Both the position numbers and the translations under genes were made by a program. Positions 45,401 through 52,926 of a stretch of DNA of 55,053 bases are shown here, in pieces (positions within the stretch are counted from its first letter, which is position 1; every line of letters starts with the position of its first letter). The notes beneath the pieces were generated by a model. The model worked only from the letters and a program-made list of their open reading frames with translations, was not told where the DNA came from and searched no databases. Where the stretch lies: assembly GCA_029262875.1 (NCBI GenBank), contig JAJCYO010000053.1:1-55053 (forward strand), written 5' to 3'. Origin of the DNA: Flavobacteriales bacterium (GTDB lineage Bacteria > Bacteroidota > Bacteroidia > Flavobacteriales_E > Vicingaceae).

Positions 45401-45708
45401 GCGAGTTTTCGCAAGAAACAATTAAGAATTCGATTGCATATTTCAGTTATCATATAAATGATAGAGAGTTAAAAAGTTTATCAAAAAAATATAAAGGTGT
45501 TCGCTTTAAAAGTATTCCTGAATATGTAGAATTGAAGAAAAAAGCTCTTAAAGCTGAAAATGAACATCTAAATGAAAAGCTAAATGTTGATTTTTCATTA
45601 GGCATGAAGGAGCATCATGAAAAAGTAATTGAGATAATTGGAGAAGAAGTACTTAAGAATAAATTAATGGAAATGAAAGAATTAGCTTTCGAGAAAAAAT
45701 ATGATTAA
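42424..45708 (+). CDS. Mrr-like/SMC-type ATPase fusion, Septu-like
   Basis: A 1094-residue protein. Residues 1-150 resemble an Mrr-type restriction domain (SLPREKFLNLIATII near the start, VIVEVKD with E57-x-K59, IEIWDAGYIDGLIE), though the usual catalytic Asp is not evident. Residues ~160-400 form a helical domain with FLFWFDSNKYLPLDSN. The ATPase follows: Walker A GKNGSGKST (~507), signature LSSGEKQLI, Walker B HLCLDEIELYYHPE (~902) and the switch His in SLVTHSPYIL. This ATPase class (AAA_15/RecF-like) drives Septu PtuA, retron and PARIS-like defences. Its end overlaps the start of an HNH nuclease gene by eight bases, as PtuA pairs with PtuB. The extra N-terminus makes it about twice the usual PtuA length. 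Confidence 0.82.
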   Translation: MNILKSLPREKFLNLIATIINSEHNYNLELDKAPTFKRHILQQGYGSNRASNKVIVEVKDFDISHFELLNREVNGTNSFINQRNPNRYIVIIPEYLTPEIEEQYKSNLNTIGRKQIEIWDAGYIDGLIERNFEVYRNSVTTWNEVYEEINKLLYNFYQKNNSDPKEAGEKLYAQCRKFPGFIKLNLWIRKFSNSYGITSLDPFHVLFSINAAKLSYESRIKRINSFLKILDGKELDKEVLFAGCPSPIVTKILSSRKFKEQEEIWTFFSKLFKNKTTGIDEATFRMFPEWNGIQIRSFTMFLFWFDSNKYLPLDSNVSTFIVAKGIRNAPPINHHGYNSLLEDIDKLNSDYQINYKYGRTGLNRELTHVAYQIVSEGKKDVFYSKNFQSLINGGWKRTKAAVAIKEVVVKKSQKDFLKINKPVSNHLQRDQNNLGALSFKLIAIRPLDTCDKKLLKILGNKQVAGKTYHFEKSIEISEDIIKYYPEREMSLYHSRDETPINVSAIVGKNGSGKSTLIELLFGVLNNVAFLYNKKLKTSKLEKLDGLEAELYYLNYGILNKILVTSDEVKIQKYRLNKGEFKKYNRLRKFKYEDLGEFFYTIAVNYSIYGLNKRELGNWIDGLFHKNDGYQTPIVINPMREDGVIDINKENDLLQTRFMANLLEPMDEGEIGFKQVTDRQRAFRIDLKRIPGKNKILYFDENDNGVLFKVIKKDYDNIWENVISVFGLKNSKIDEKLIVVKDTKKYIVRKLVRIALRYFKAEKYFDISTNEFDEDKLETFLIELRDNPSHITDKLMQAINYLKYKEVWPKENSFQIDLEKELQGFSNVLSTEGIRTVELIPPPIFQYKIKLKGENNRKSDLEKLSSGEKQLIHSTSSLIYHLRNIDSVVEGSGRMKYKNVHLCLDEIELYYHPEMQRCYLNQLLQSLKRVELPNIQALSISLVTHSPYILSDIPSNYTLRMGELEQTGLSQNTFGANIHQLLRADFFLENGFMGEFSQETIKNSIAYFSYHINDRELKSLSKKYKGVRFKSIPEYVELKKKALKAENEHLNEKLNVDFSLGMKEHHEKVIEIIGEEVLKNKLMEMKELAFEKKYD

Positions 45709-46762
45709 TCTTAATTATCAAAATATTGATTTAGATAAAGCTCGAAAAGAACATTTCGATTTTTTTGCATGCTTTATTACCAAGAAGTTAACAGGTAAGA
45801 ACTGTTGTGTGTCAAGTCGAAATAAGTCCCATCCTTCCAGATTACCAGTTTGTAAAGACTATAAGAATAAGAAATTTAACTTCAAAAATCATAAGGACTT
45901 AGTAAGGAAATTCTTAATTACGGAAGGACATTTAGAAGACTTAATATTGGGAAAACCAAAGAGACTTATGGAACTCAATGATGAGTTTATTAAAAGAGTT
46001 GACAAGCATTTTGGATCAGGTATTTATGAAGAGTATATTGAGTTAGATTCAGGTAGTCGATCCAAATTTAGAATAGTTAAAGTTCACCAATTTTTCGAAG
46101 ATCTTGCAACCGTTATTAAATACAAGATTTTGTCAGATGATAAAGATTATAATTCTTACACATTAACTAATAATTTGGGAGTTCGTAGTTGCACTTATTG
46201 TAACAGAACATATACAGTAACTCAGCGAAAAAGAAAAAATAAAAAAGATGGAAGATTGATGAGTCCTCAATTAGATCATTGGTTTCCACAAAGTGACTAT
46301 CCGCTGTTACAGATTTCATTTCACAATTTAATTCCTAGTTGCGAAATATGTAACAGTAGGGTTAAGAACGACACTCTTTTTAATCTTAACGATCATTTCC
46401 ATCCTTATCAAAAGAACGAGGCATCAATTAAGTTTGGTTATCGCTATAGTTTCTTGAAAGAGAAATATCAAATTTATTTTAAAGATTATTCGGATGATAA
46501 GATTTTAGAAACATGTAAGAAAATGTGTATCGATCAGATGTATGATGGACATGGGGAAGAATTAGATGACTTAATAACGATAAAGGAGGAATATTCAGAA
46601 ACTTACTTAGACAGCCTTAAAGCGACCTTTCCTAAGGCCAATTTAACGGATGAACTGATTTACCGGTTAGCTTTTGGAGTTGAGCTAAATAAAGCAGATT
46701 TTCACAAGCGTCCAATGAGTAAATTCAAACATGATATACTTAAAGAACTTAAAATAATATAA
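45701..46762 (+). CDS. HNH endonuclease, PtuB-like partner of the ATPase
   Basis: A 353-residue protein. The HNH core is GVRSCTYCNRTY (zinc Cys164/167), SPQLDHWFPQSDYP (Asp192-His193), LISFHNLIPSCEICNSRV (His/Asn208-209, zinc Cys214/217, Asn218). The N-terminus also has clustered cysteines (KNCCVSS). HNH enzymes cut DNA or RNA with one metal ion. It starts inside the ATPase gene and is translationally coupled. In Septu the ATPase controls such a nuclease; the same division of labour is inferred here. Confidence 0.85.
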   Translation: MINLNYQNIDLDKARKEHFDFFACFITKKLTGKNCCVSSRNKSHPSRLPVCKDYKNKKFNFKNHKDLVRKFLITEGHLEDLILGKPKRLMELNDEFIKRVDKHFGSGIYEEYIELDSGSRSKFRIVKVHQFFEDLATVIKYKILSDDKDYNSYTLTNNLGVRSCTYCNRTYTVTQRKRKNKKDGRLMSPQLDHWFPQSDYPLLQISFHNLIPSCEICNSRVKNDTLFNLNDHFHPYQKNEASIKFGYRYSFLKEKYQIYFKDYSDDKILETCKKMCIDQMYDGHGEELDDLITIKEEYSETYLDSLKATFPKANLTDELIYRLAFGVELNKADFHKRPMSKFKHDILKELKII

Positions 46763-46769
46763 TTGTGAT

Positions 46770-47360
46770 ATGAATTTAGATGAAATCAAAACACAACCAA
46801 AAGAACCTAACCAGCAATTTGTTGTTGGAGATAAAATGTTAGATTTTAAATTGGTAGATTTTTGGAAATGGGGTTTATCTGATTTAATCGAAAATAGGAA
46901 TAGGGGCGTTTTAGCAGAGTTTATTGTAAAACAAGCATTAGAAGTAAAAAGTAATACGAGGTTAGAATGGGATGCTTTTGATTTGGAGACTGAGAAAGGA
47001 ATAAAAATTGAGGTTAAGTCTGCGGCTTACATTCAAGTATGGCAACAAAATAATTACTCGAAGATAAGTTTTGGTATTGCTCCAACAAAAACATTATTAG
47101 ATGATAATAACTATTCTGATACTTTAAAAAGACATGCTGATGTTTATGTGTTTTGTTTACTTCATCATGAAGAACAGGAGACCATAAATCCGATGAATCT
47201 CAATCAATGGACGTTTTATTTGGTAAAGACTGCAACATTAGATGAAAAAATTCCAAAACAAAAATCCATTACTTTATCTTCAATTAAATTGCTTGAACAT
47301 GAGAAGTGTAGTTATAGTGAATTAAAAGAAAAGTTTCATCAAATTACGAAAGAGTTATGA
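46770..47360 (+). CDS. PD-(D/E)XK nuclease-fold protein
   Basis: A 196-residue protein, seven bases after the HNH gene and overlapping the DUF2779 gene by ATGA. The core LEWDAFDLETEKGIKIEVKS supplies Asp68/Asp71 and Glu81-x-Lys83; Glu51 (GVLAEFIV) would complete a PD-(D/E)XK site. The flanking QVWQQNNYSKISFGI is the next strand. Proteins of this look occur in defence islands without a set function. It might process the DNA cut by the HNH protein or act with the DUF2779 nuclease; both are inference. Confidence 0.65.
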   Translation: MNLDEIKTQPKEPNQQFVVGDKMLDFKLVDFWKWGLSDLIENRNRGVLAEFIVKQALEVKSNTRLEWDAFDLETEKGIKIEVKSAAYIQVWQQNNYSKISFGIAPTKTLLDDNNYSDTLKRHADVYVFCLLHHEEQETINPMNLNQWTFYLVKTATLDEKIPKQKSITLSSIKLLEHEKCSYSELKEKFHQITKEL

Positions 47361-49318
47361 AAGTTCTAACAAAATCTCGATTCAAATTAGGGCTTGAATG
47401 TCCTAACAAGCTGTATTATACACGTAAAAAAGAGTATGCCAATAAAAAGCAAGAAGATCCTTTTTTAGAAGCGTTAGCACAGGGAGGTTTTCAGGTAGAA
47501 GAATTGGCAAGAATGCATTATCCAAATGGTGTTTTAATTGAAGGTAATGATTGGGATTATGAATTGTTATGGCAACAAACACAAGAACTACTACAACAAG
47601 AAAATGTAATTATTTATGAGCCTGCTTTTTTGATTGATGGTTTATTTATTAGAGTAGATGTTTTAGTTAAAAAAGGAAATAAGGTTGAGTTAATTGAGGT
47701 TAAATCTAAATCATATAACCCCGATGATGATTATTTATTTGTTGGCAAAAGAGGAGGGATGGTTTCAGGTTGGAAACCCTATTTATTTGATATTGCTTTC
47801 CAGAAACATGTGATGCAATTGTGTTTTCCAGAATGGAATATACAATCCTATTTAATGATGGCTGATAAATCTAAAAAAGCAAGTATAAATGGATTAAACC
47901 AATTGTTTAGGATTAGCAATAAAGAGGGTAATAGAACAGGAATAACAAAAAAAGTAACAGCATTAGAAGAAACAGGAAGCCCTGTTTTGGGTAGGAAAAA
48001 CATCACACAAATTGTAGCAGATATAGAATCTGATAAGTTTAAATATCACGATAGTTTAACATTTAAAGAGTCTATAGACTTTCTAAAAAGACATTATACT
48101 AACGATACTTATGCCAATTGGTCAACCACTTTTGGGGCTTGTAAGAGTTGCGAATATATGTGTACAGAAGAAGAGGAGCAACAGGGGCTAAAATCAGGCT
48201 TTAAAGAATGTTTTATAAAGCAACATAATTGGAGCATTAACGATTTTAATAAGCCTAATATATTTGATGTTCATAATTTTAGAAAAGGAACAAAATTATT
48301 TGAGGAAGGAATTTATTTTAAAGATGAACTAACAGAAAGTAATATTGGATTAAAAGTAGAAGCAGAAAAATTAACTACATCACATAGACAATGGTTGCAA
48401 GTAGAAAAAGAAATTAATAATGATGCTTCTATTTATATAGATAAAGAGGGACTAAAGTCAGAAATGAATAGTTGGACTTTTCCATTACATTTTATTGATT
48501 TTGAAACAAGCACGGTTGCATTACCATTTAATAAAGGCTTAAAGCCTTATGAGCAAATTGCTTTTCAGTTTTCTCATCACATATATCATCAAGATGGGAG
48601 GGTAGAACACGCTAATGAATATATTAATAATAAAGCGGGCTTCTTTCCAAATTTTGAGTTCATAAGAGCCTTAAAAAAAGCATTAGATAATGATAATGGG
48701 TCGATATTTAAGTATTCCAATCATGAGAACACCATTCTAAATGCCATCTATATTCAATTATTGGATTCAAATGAAGCTGATAAGGAAGAGTTAATGACTT
48801 TTATACAAAGTATCTCACACTCAAAGGGTGGTAGTGCTATAAAATGGAAAGGAGAACGTGACATGATTGATTTGTGGGAGGTTGAAAAACGATACTATTA
48901 TAATCCTTTAACCAAGGGGTCTAATTCTATTAAAGCAGTATTACCTGCTTCATTAAGTTCAAGTAAATTTTTACAGGAAAAATATTCACAACCAATTAAT
49001 CAAATAAATGTAACGAGTAAGAATTTTTCAGACAGTCATATTTGGTTGGAGATTGACAATGAAAATGTAAAAAGTCCATATAAAATGTTACCCTCCGTTT
49101 TTAACGGTTGGAGTGAAGAGCAGTTGGAAAGTACATTGTCAGAAATAGAAGATATAGCAAATGGTGGAGCTGCATTAACAGCTTATGGGAAGTTACAATA
49201 TACTGATATGGAGCAAGCTGAAGTAGATGAATTAACATCAGCATTACTTAAATATTGCGAACTGGACACTCTGGCAATGGTAATGATTTACGAACATTTT
49301 AGAGAATTAATAGATTGA
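47357..49318 (+). CDS. DUF2779 protein: Cas4-like nuclease plus DEDD exonuclease domain
   Basis: A 653-residue protein. The N-terminal half has a RecB/Cas4-like nuclease site (FIRVDVLVKKGNKVELIEVK) and Cys15, and cysteines in CKSCEYMCTEEEE and FKECFIKQ that could hold a 4Fe-4S cluster, as in Cas4. The C-terminal DUF2779 half starts LHFIDFETSTVALP, a DEDD exonuclease motif I, and ends with YCELDTLAMVMIYEHF, motif III. So it may cut and then chew DNA or RNA. Known in defence and phage islands, with no proven role. It starts within the preceding gene and is followed by the WYL regulator after three bases. Confidence 0.82.
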   Translation: MKVLTKSRFKLGLECPNKLYYTRKKEYANKKQEDPFLEALAQGGFQVEELARMHYPNGVLIEGNDWDYELLWQQTQELLQQENVIIYEPAFLIDGLFIRVDVLVKKGNKVELIEVKSKSYNPDDDYLFVGKRGGMVSGWKPYLFDIAFQKHVMQLCFPEWNIQSYLMMADKSKKASINGLNQLFRISNKEGNRTGITKKVTALEETGSPVLGRKNITQIVADIESDKFKYHDSLTFKESIDFLKRHYTNDTYANWSTTFGACKSCEYMCTEEEEQQGLKSGFKECFIKQHNWSINDFNKPNIFDVHNFRKGTKLFEEGIYFKDELTESNIGLKVEAEKLTTSHRQWLQVEKEINNDASIYIDKEGLKSEMNSWTFPLHFIDFETSTVALPFNKGLKPYEQIAFQFSHHIYHQDGRVEHANEYINNKAGFFPNFEFIRALKKALDNDNGSIFKYSNHENTILNAIYIQLLDSNEADKEELMTFIQSISHSKGGSAIKWKGERDMIDLWEVEKRYYYNPLTKGSNSIKAVLPASLSSSKFLQEKYSQPINQINVTSKNFSDSHIWLEIDNENVKSPYKMLPSVFNGWSEEQLESTLSEIEDIANGGAALTAYGKLQYTDMEQAEVDELTSALLKYCELDTLAMVMIYEHFRELID

Positions 49319-49321
49319 GTT

Positions 49322-50329
49322 ATGGCAAAAAATCAATTAGCAATACCAAGGTATAGAATAATTCTAAAAACTTTAGCAAGGCAGGGTAAACATGCTTCAA
49401 AAGATATTCATTTAGCCTGTATTAATTGTGGTATTGATGCGGAGCTAAGAACTATTCAAAATGACCTTAATAGATTAAGGGATGATGATACAATCTTCGG
49501 GCAAGACCTCAATATCCATTATGATGAAAAAACTAAAAAATGGTATTCGGAAGGGATCCCAAAGGAAATATTTGCCTTACTTGAATTAGAGGAAGGAGAG
49601 GTAACTGCATTACTTTTTTATGCTAAAACTATTAACCAGTATAGTGGGTATCCAATTTTTACGGAAATGTCTAAAGCAATAAAGAAAGTTATTGACAGTA
49701 GTAATATTTCGGACAACGTAAAAGAACTTTTTGAAAAAGAGACTTTACTTGAAACCGAAAAACATTTACCATTAAAAGGGATTGAATTGATTACAGATAT
49801 ACTTGATGCAATTCATAATCGTAATATTCTAATTATAGAATATCAAAGGTTTGATGGGGATAAAATAAAAACTCACGAATTTAGACCTGTTATTTTAAAA
49901 GAAGACAAACAAATGTGGTATATAATTGGTGAGAATGCTAAATATGAAAATTTAATGACGTTAGCATTAGATAGGATAAAATCTCTTAATGTTTCCGAAC
50001 AAAGTTTTGAACCTATTGAATTTAATTCAGAAGAATATTTTAAATATTCTTTTGGAATAACGGTTTCGGATGAGAAACCTATTGATGTTATTATTTCTTT
50101 TACTCCATACCAAGGTAATTATCTTAGAACATTACCTATTCATTCAACTCAAGAGATAATTGTGGATGATGAAAATGAATTTAAAATTCAGATTAAAGTA
50201 ATTCCATCTTATGAGTTTTACTCAAAAATTAGGAGTTATGGGGAGCAGGCAAAAATTATTTCACCAACGAGTTTAGCTGAAGATATTAAATCGTCCTTTT
50301 CTAAAGCCATAATTCGCTATAAATCATAG
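49322..50329 (+). CDS. WYL-domain transcriptional regulator (CapW/BrxR-like)
   Basis: A 335-residue regulator: an N-terminal winged helix (about 10-80, DAELRTIQNDLNRLRDDDTI), a WYL domain (IIEYQRFDGDKIKTHEFRP, MWYIIGEN) and a C-terminal WCX-like domain. WYL proteins CapW and BrxR repress CBASS and BREX and are released by a ligand. This one sits directly before the CBASS-like operon (50435 onward), on the same strand, with two inverted repeats between them, so it is likely its repressor. It could also serve the nuclease genes upstream, three bases away. Confidence 0.85.
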   Translation: MAKNQLAIPRYRIILKTLARQGKHASKDIHLACINCGIDAELRTIQNDLNRLRDDDTIFGQDLNIHYDEKTKKWYSEGIPKEIFALLELEEGEVTALLFYAKTINQYSGYPIFTEMSKAIKKVIDSSNISDNVKELFEKETLLETEKHLPLKGIELITDILDAIHNRNILIIEYQRFDGDKIKTHEFRPVILKEDKQMWYIIGENAKYENLMTLALDRIKSLNVSEQSFEPIEFNSEEYFKYSFGITVSDEKPIDVIISFTPYQGNYLRTLPIHSTQEIIVDDENEFKIQIKVIPSYEFYSKIRSYGEQAKIISPTSLAEDIKSSFSKAIIRYKS

Positions 50330-50357
50330 CGGTAAAAAATAATTTCATTTTTTTTTG

Positions 50358-50426
50358 ATGGCGCATGTGGGGTGCGTCATGTTGTCATTTATTTGTAACG
50401 TGAAATATTATATTAACGCTACAAAT
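50358..50426 (+). promoter_or_regulatory. two inverted repeats before the CBASS-like operon (candidate WYL operators)
   Basis: ATGGCGCA 50358-50365 pairs with TGCGTCAT 50373-50380 (one wobble) across TGTGGGG. ATTTGTAACG 50391-50400 pairs with CGCTACAAAT 50417-50426 (one wobble) across 16 bases. Both lie in the 105-base gap between the WYL gene and the peptide gene. No clear TTTG/TAnnTTTG promoter was found here. Operator function is inference. Confidence 0.45.
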
Positions 50427-50434
50427 AAACTATT

Positions 50435-50569
50435 ATGACAAAAAAGACAGTACCAGTAAAAAAGCATAAGAGATCTACACCATCTCCAACCCCAAGGAAA
50501 AATCCGAGCTCTCCAAAGCCTGGACCCAAATCGGTTCCTGTAAGAAAACATAAAAGAAGTAAACCTTAA
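50435..50569 (+). CDS. 44-residue Lys/Arg/Pro-rich peptide
   Basis: A short gene easily missed. The product begins MTKKTVPVKKHKRSTPSPTP and ends SVPVRKHKRSKP. The ends repeat each other: TVPVKKHKRSTP and SVPVRKHKRSKP, joined by a Pro-rich middle (PRKNPSSPKPGP). About a third of the residues are basic, so it would bind nucleic acid or an acidic protein; its lysines would also suit conjugation. It starts at ATG 50435, 14 bases before the next ATG (50583), and ends TAA. The function is unknown; its position just upstream of a CD-NTase and an E2-like gene is notable. Confidence 0.65.
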   Translation: MTKKTVPVKKHKRSTPSPTPRKNPSSPKPGPKSVPVRKHKRSKP

Positions 50570-50582
50570 ATTGAAGAAAGTC

Positions 50583-51539
50583 ATGAGTTTAAATAAAAAT
50601 AAACATTTAGCAGATGTATTAGATAGCCATAAAATGAGTCATGTTAATGACCTGTTGGATAAATACAAAAAGAAAAGAGATGAAGTTAAAGATGCTCTTG
50701 AAGAGAAATTTAAAGATGAAATAGTAACACGAGCAATCAATTCGGGTTCTTATGCGAAGCATGATGCTGTTAACATCAAATTCGACCTTGATATATGTCA
50801 ACCTTTTAAACGTAATTCCTTTGAAACATTGGAAGATATGGCTGATGCAGTATTTAATTATTTCAATGATGAGTATGAAGATGATGATTTGGTGAAATAT
50901 AAAACTCGTAAGCAAAGAGTATCTACGGGTATAACATTTGTTATTGATGGAGATGAAATCCAAATGGATATTGTACCCGGAAGAGAATTGGTTGAAGATG
51001 ATTATAAAGAAACAAATAGATTAAATCTGTATGTAAGACCTAAATTATTAGAGGACGCTAGTTCGACACAAACTAATATTCAAAAACATATTAATTTAAT
51101 TAGCGGTAAAGATCTGGAACGTAGTGTTATTCGTTTACTTAAAATATGGAAAGTCAATAAAAGTAAAGATAGAGTTAAATCTTTTTTGATTGAACTTATT
51201 ACGATTAGAGCTTTTGATAATTGTTCAGAGATACCAACTGATCAATGGGGTAAACTCAAAATGGTTATGGAATATATCCGTGATAATATCAAAACTATTC
51301 GTTTAGAAGATCCTGCAAACTCTAATAATATTGTGTCTGATACAATGACAGATTCAGAGAAAAATAATTTATCGTATGATATGGAGTTTATGTTAGACCA
51401 TATTGAAGAAAATGCAGATAATTTGAAGATCTATTTTTCTGTAAATGATGAGTTTGATACAAATGATGATGATAAAAAAGCTGCTGCATTAGATGTGGCT
51501 AGATCAGGTGTAATTCAAAAACCATGGTGTAATTGTTAA
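50583..51539 (+). CDS. CD-NTase-like nucleotidyltransferase (cGAS/DncV fold)
   Basis: A 318-residue enzyme. The active site is INSGSYAKHDAVNIKFDLDI: Gly55-Ser56 and Asp68-x-Asp70; the third acid is Asp129 in IQMDIVPG. A helical C-terminal half follows (SVIRLLKIWK). This is the OAS/CD-NTase layout; in CBASS such enzymes make cyclic or linear oligonucleotides after phage sensing. The tail ends PWCNC, which differs from the usual C-terminal Gly of type II CD-NTases. A TTG at 50571 is in frame but ATG 50583 is chosen. The stop overlaps the ATG of the E2-like gene by one base (TAATG). Confidence 0.85.
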   Translation: MSLNKNKHLADVLDSHKMSHVNDLLDKYKKKRDEVKDALEEKFKDEIVTRAINSGSYAKHDAVNIKFDLDICQPFKRNSFETLEDMADAVFNYFNDEYEDDDLVKYKTRKQRVSTGITFVIDGDEIQMDIVPGRELVEDDYKETNRLNLYVRPKLLEDASSTQTNIQKHINLISGKDLERSVIRLLKIWKVNKSKDRVKSFLIELITIRAFDNCSEIPTDQWGKLKMVMEYIRDNIKTIRLEDPANSNNIVSDTMTDSEKNNLSYDMEFMLDHIEENADNLKIYFSVNDEFDTNDDDKKAAALDVARSGVIQKPWCNC

Positions 51540-52186
51540 TGAATAAAGTAATTAAAGATATTGATCAGGCACTTTTGTCTTATCCATTACTTAAACGTGT
51601 AGAGGAAGAAGGGTTTGTAAGAGTGATTGGATGGATTCCCTTACTTCATCCTGAGCAGGGTGAATTTGATAGATATAATGTTTCTATACGTTTTCCTGAT
51701 ATCTACCCTAGATGTTTTCCAAAAGTAATTGAGACTAGTAAAAAGATACCTAGAAAAGACTTTAGGCATGTAAATCCTGACCAAACATTATGTTTAGCTG
51801 TTGAACCAGAAGAAAAAGCAATAGTTAAAAATGGAATTCGATTCAAATATTTTTTAGATAAAGTACTCGTCCCTCATTTAGCTAGAGAAACTTTTCGAGA
51901 AATCAATGAGGCTTATCCAGATGGTGAATATGCCCATGGGAGTAATGGTGTATGGGAATTTTATGAATCAGTTTTAGAAGTAAAGAATAGGAGTTTAATC
52001 ATTAGCGAATTAGAAAGTATTATCTTTTCAAAATGGCAAAGCAGAAACGAACGGTGCAATTGTGGTAGTGGGAAAAAATTCAAAAAATGCCATCTTGAAA
52101 AGTGGAATAGAATAATGAAATCAGGACGTGAATACATTCTTGAAAAGATAAAAGAATTAAAAATTGACATAGATGAAAAAGATTGA
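51539..52186 (+). CDS. E2-like ubiquitin-conjugating-fold protein with SEC-C motif
   Basis: A 215-residue protein of the UBC-fold type used by CBASS (E2-only, 'type II short'). The fold's strands are VIGWIPLLHP and YNVSIRFPDIYPRCFPKV. The active-site cysteine is probably Cys85 in HVNPDQTLCLAVEP, with His78 before it. Residues 173-185 form a SEC-C zinc motif, CNCGSGKKFKKCH. No E1 or JAB gene is in the window. In type II CBASS an E2 links the CD-NTase C-terminus to a target; here one E2 without E1 must use another route. Start ATG 51539; a TTG at 51533 is in frame. Confidence 0.85.
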   Translation: MNKVIKDIDQALLSYPLLKRVEEEGFVRVIGWIPLLHPEQGEFDRYNVSIRFPDIYPRCFPKVIETSKKIPRKDFRHVNPDQTLCLAVEPEEKAIVKNGIRFKYFLDKVLVPHLARETFREINEAYPDGEYAHGSNGVWEFYESVLEVKNRSLIISELESIIFSKWQSRNERCNCGSGKKFKKCHLEKWNRIMKSGREYILEKIKELKIDIDEKD

Positions 52187-52904
52187 TGTTAGAGAACTCT
52201 TTTTAGATCAACAAAAGGAGATGATTACGAATTTGGAAAAAATAAGGAAACACACAATTAATCATGCACCAACTACTGGTGATGCAAGTGAAGGGGCTTG
52301 GGCAGAATGGTTAAGGAATTATTTACCCAATAGGTATAATGTTGATCGTGCAATAGTAGTTAGTAGTGAAGGCTTTGAAAGTGATGCAATAGATATTGTA
52401 ATTTACGATCAACAGTATTCTCCATTTGTGTGGTTTCAAGAAGGAATTAAAAAGATTCCTGCTGAGAGTGTATATGCTGTTATAGAGTGTAAGCAAGACA
52501 TAAGTAAAGGACAGATAGAATATGCCTCTGATAAGGCTAAATCTGTTCGTGAGTTATTTAGAACTGTTGCTCCAGTTGTAGATCGAGGAGAAAGTTATAC
52601 GCCCCCTCCTTTATTTGAAATTTTAGCAGGTGTTATTACCTTAGAAAATACTTGGGCTGATACTATAAAAGATTCAAAAAGTTTTAGCTCAGTTATCTCA
52701 AATCTGTCTGGGAAGGGAGTTTTAGACTTTGGTTGTGTGTTGAATGACAGATCGTTTATTGTTGATGGTGATGATATCCATTATAGTGATCCAGAAGAAA
52801 GTCTAATATTCTTTTTTACAAATCTTTTTAATAAGTTACAGAAATTAGGAACAGTACGACCAATAGACATGATGCAATATTTAAAGCATCTAAAATCAAA
52901 GTAA
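52173..52904 (+). CDS. DUF6602 nuclease-fold protein
   Basis: A 243-residue protein with ESDAIDIVIYD (Asp74) and YAVIECKQDI (Glu105-x-Lys107), the PD-(D/E)XK order. The N-terminal part GDASEGAWAEWLRNYLP would carry the helix with the first acid. The family is known only as DUF6602. It overlaps the E2-like gene by 14 bases, so it is made together with it. In a CBASS-like operon the effector is usually a nuclease or a membrane protein; this is a natural candidate for a nuclease effector, though no ligand-binding domain (SAVED) is visible. Confidence 0.75.
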   Translation: MKKIDVRELFLDQQKEMITNLEKIRKHTINHAPTTGDASEGAWAEWLRNYLPNRYNVDRAIVVSSEGFESDAIDIVIYDQQYSPFVWFQEGIKKIPAESVYAVIECKQDISKGQIEYASDKAKSVRELFRTVAPVVDRGESYTPPPLFEILAGVITLENTWADTIKDSKSFSSVISNLSGKGVLDFGCVLNDRSFIVDGDDIHYSDPEESLIFFFTNLFNKLQKLGTVRPIDMMQYLKHLKSK

Positions 52905-52926
52905 AAAAGAACTATAAATAAACGAT

